64,000 nucleotides of DNA from Streptococcus sanguinis SK355 (GTDB taxonomy: Bacteria; Bacillota; Bacilli; Lactobacillales; Streptococcaceae). This document shows, piece after piece, positions 63,784 to 64,000 of this stretch. Made by a program: the position numbers and the translations under genes. Below the pieces are notes generated by a model. It was not told the DNA's origin. It worked only from the letters and a program-made list of their open reading frames with translations, and made no database searches. The stretch lies in NCBI RefSeq assembly GCF_000212855.1, contig NZ_GL890993.1, positions 276,999 to 340,998 of the forward strand. Direction: 5' to 3'. The stretch's first letter is position 1. Each line of letters begins with the position of its first letter.

Positions 63784-63812
63784 AATATACAATGAAAACC
63801 CTTTCCTGTCAA
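63784..63812 (-). promoter_or_regulatory. Promoter of the amber-interrupted secreted-protein gene
   Basis: TTGACA (63807-63812), 17 bases, TATATT (63784-63789) on the minus strand. A full-strength promoter and ribosome site remain in front of a broken gene. Confidence 0.75.
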
Positions 63813-63892
63813 CGGTATCTTATACTTGCAAAGTACAAGAAAACAGCCCCCAGAGGGCTTTCACCCCAGATACACGGCATGCCAATTGTAGC

Positions 63893-63929
63893 AAAAAAAA
63901 CGACCTCTAGCTTTACTCGGCTAGAGGTC
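63893..63929 (-). terminator. Terminator of the right-edge gene
   Basis: GACCTCTAGC and GCTAGAGGTC form a perfect 10-bp stem, followed by eight T residues on the minus strand. A second small hairpin (AGCCC/GGGCT, 63845-63859) follows. Confidence 0.88.
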
Positions 63930-63933
63930 TGGT

Positions 63934-64000
63934 TTACTTCGCTGGTATGAGAGCAATCAGTTCATCCAAAGTGTAACTGAATAACAATTTTCTATTTATT
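63934..64000 (-). CDS. 3' end of a gene running in from the right edge
   Basis: The last 21 codons read INRKLLFSYTLDELIALIPAK and end in TAA at 63934-63936, immediately before a strong terminator. The frame has no stop up to the window edge. Too little is present to assign a family. Confidence 0.6.
   Translation of the reverse strand, partial: INRKLLFSYTLDELIALIPAK

Overview
The window reads as chromosome from an oral streptococcus of the sanguinis/mitis group, most like Streptococcus sanguinis or a close relative. The evidence is the streptococcal gene order (rpsL-rpsG-fusA-gapA; tatD-rnmV-rsmA-rsgA-rpe-thiN-rmuC-yhaM-purR; rpmH-jag-yidC-rnpA), strong TTGACA/TATAAT promoters, an LPXTG adhesin, and typical streptococcal lipoproteins. 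The species call is an inference. Nearly everything lies on the minus strand.

1-5,100: a CPBP protease, a cytoplasmic serine hydrolase and clpL. The clpL promoter is flanked by two perfect TACAnnTGTA (cop-box/BlaI-type) operators and followed by a leader of about 300 nt. 5,114-16,255: a complete L-fucose catabolic locus. It runs fucA, fucI, a lactose-family PTS IIB and IIA without a IIC, a ribose-type ABC importer, a fuculokinase, a mutarotase and lactaldehyde reductase, with a divergent DeoR-type regulator and clear operators. 16,394-22,000: an operon with a polar-amino-acid-type ABC transporter (substrate-binding protein without lipobox cysteine), two paralogous URO-D-family, methyltransferase-like proteins carrying an HxC...C zinc site, and a small membrane protein. 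This is the least conventional module here.

22,249-34,976: housekeeping genes. They are glmS (with two NagR-like operators), gapA, the str operon, purR (PurBox over its own promoter), an RNA-processing YhaM, rmuC, thiamine pyrophosphokinase, rpe and rsgA. 35,211-39,896: a 1,561-residue LPXTG protein with eleven CnaB-type repeats. It sits, with a tRNA-Leu(CAG), between rsgA and rsmA. 40,310-43,401: rsmA, a short-chain dehydrogenase, rnmV and tatD.

43,498-50,278: small accessory modules. These are an ArsR-type regulator with an MFS exporter whose promoter carries three helically phased repeats, a DUF2975/HTH/DUF4173 membrane cassette, tag, a flavin-type oxidase with a divergent HTH regulator, and rpmH (short, GTG start). 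50,417-61,036: jag-yidC-rnpA, argG-argH, a lipoprotein, gltX, an esterase and RNase J2. 61,302-63,675: a decaying cluster of zinc-ribbon/membrane and secreted proteins. At least two members carry in-frame stop codons; one stop lies exactly after an intact signal peptide and behind a consensus promoter. The two window edges cut a gene start (left) and a gene end (right).
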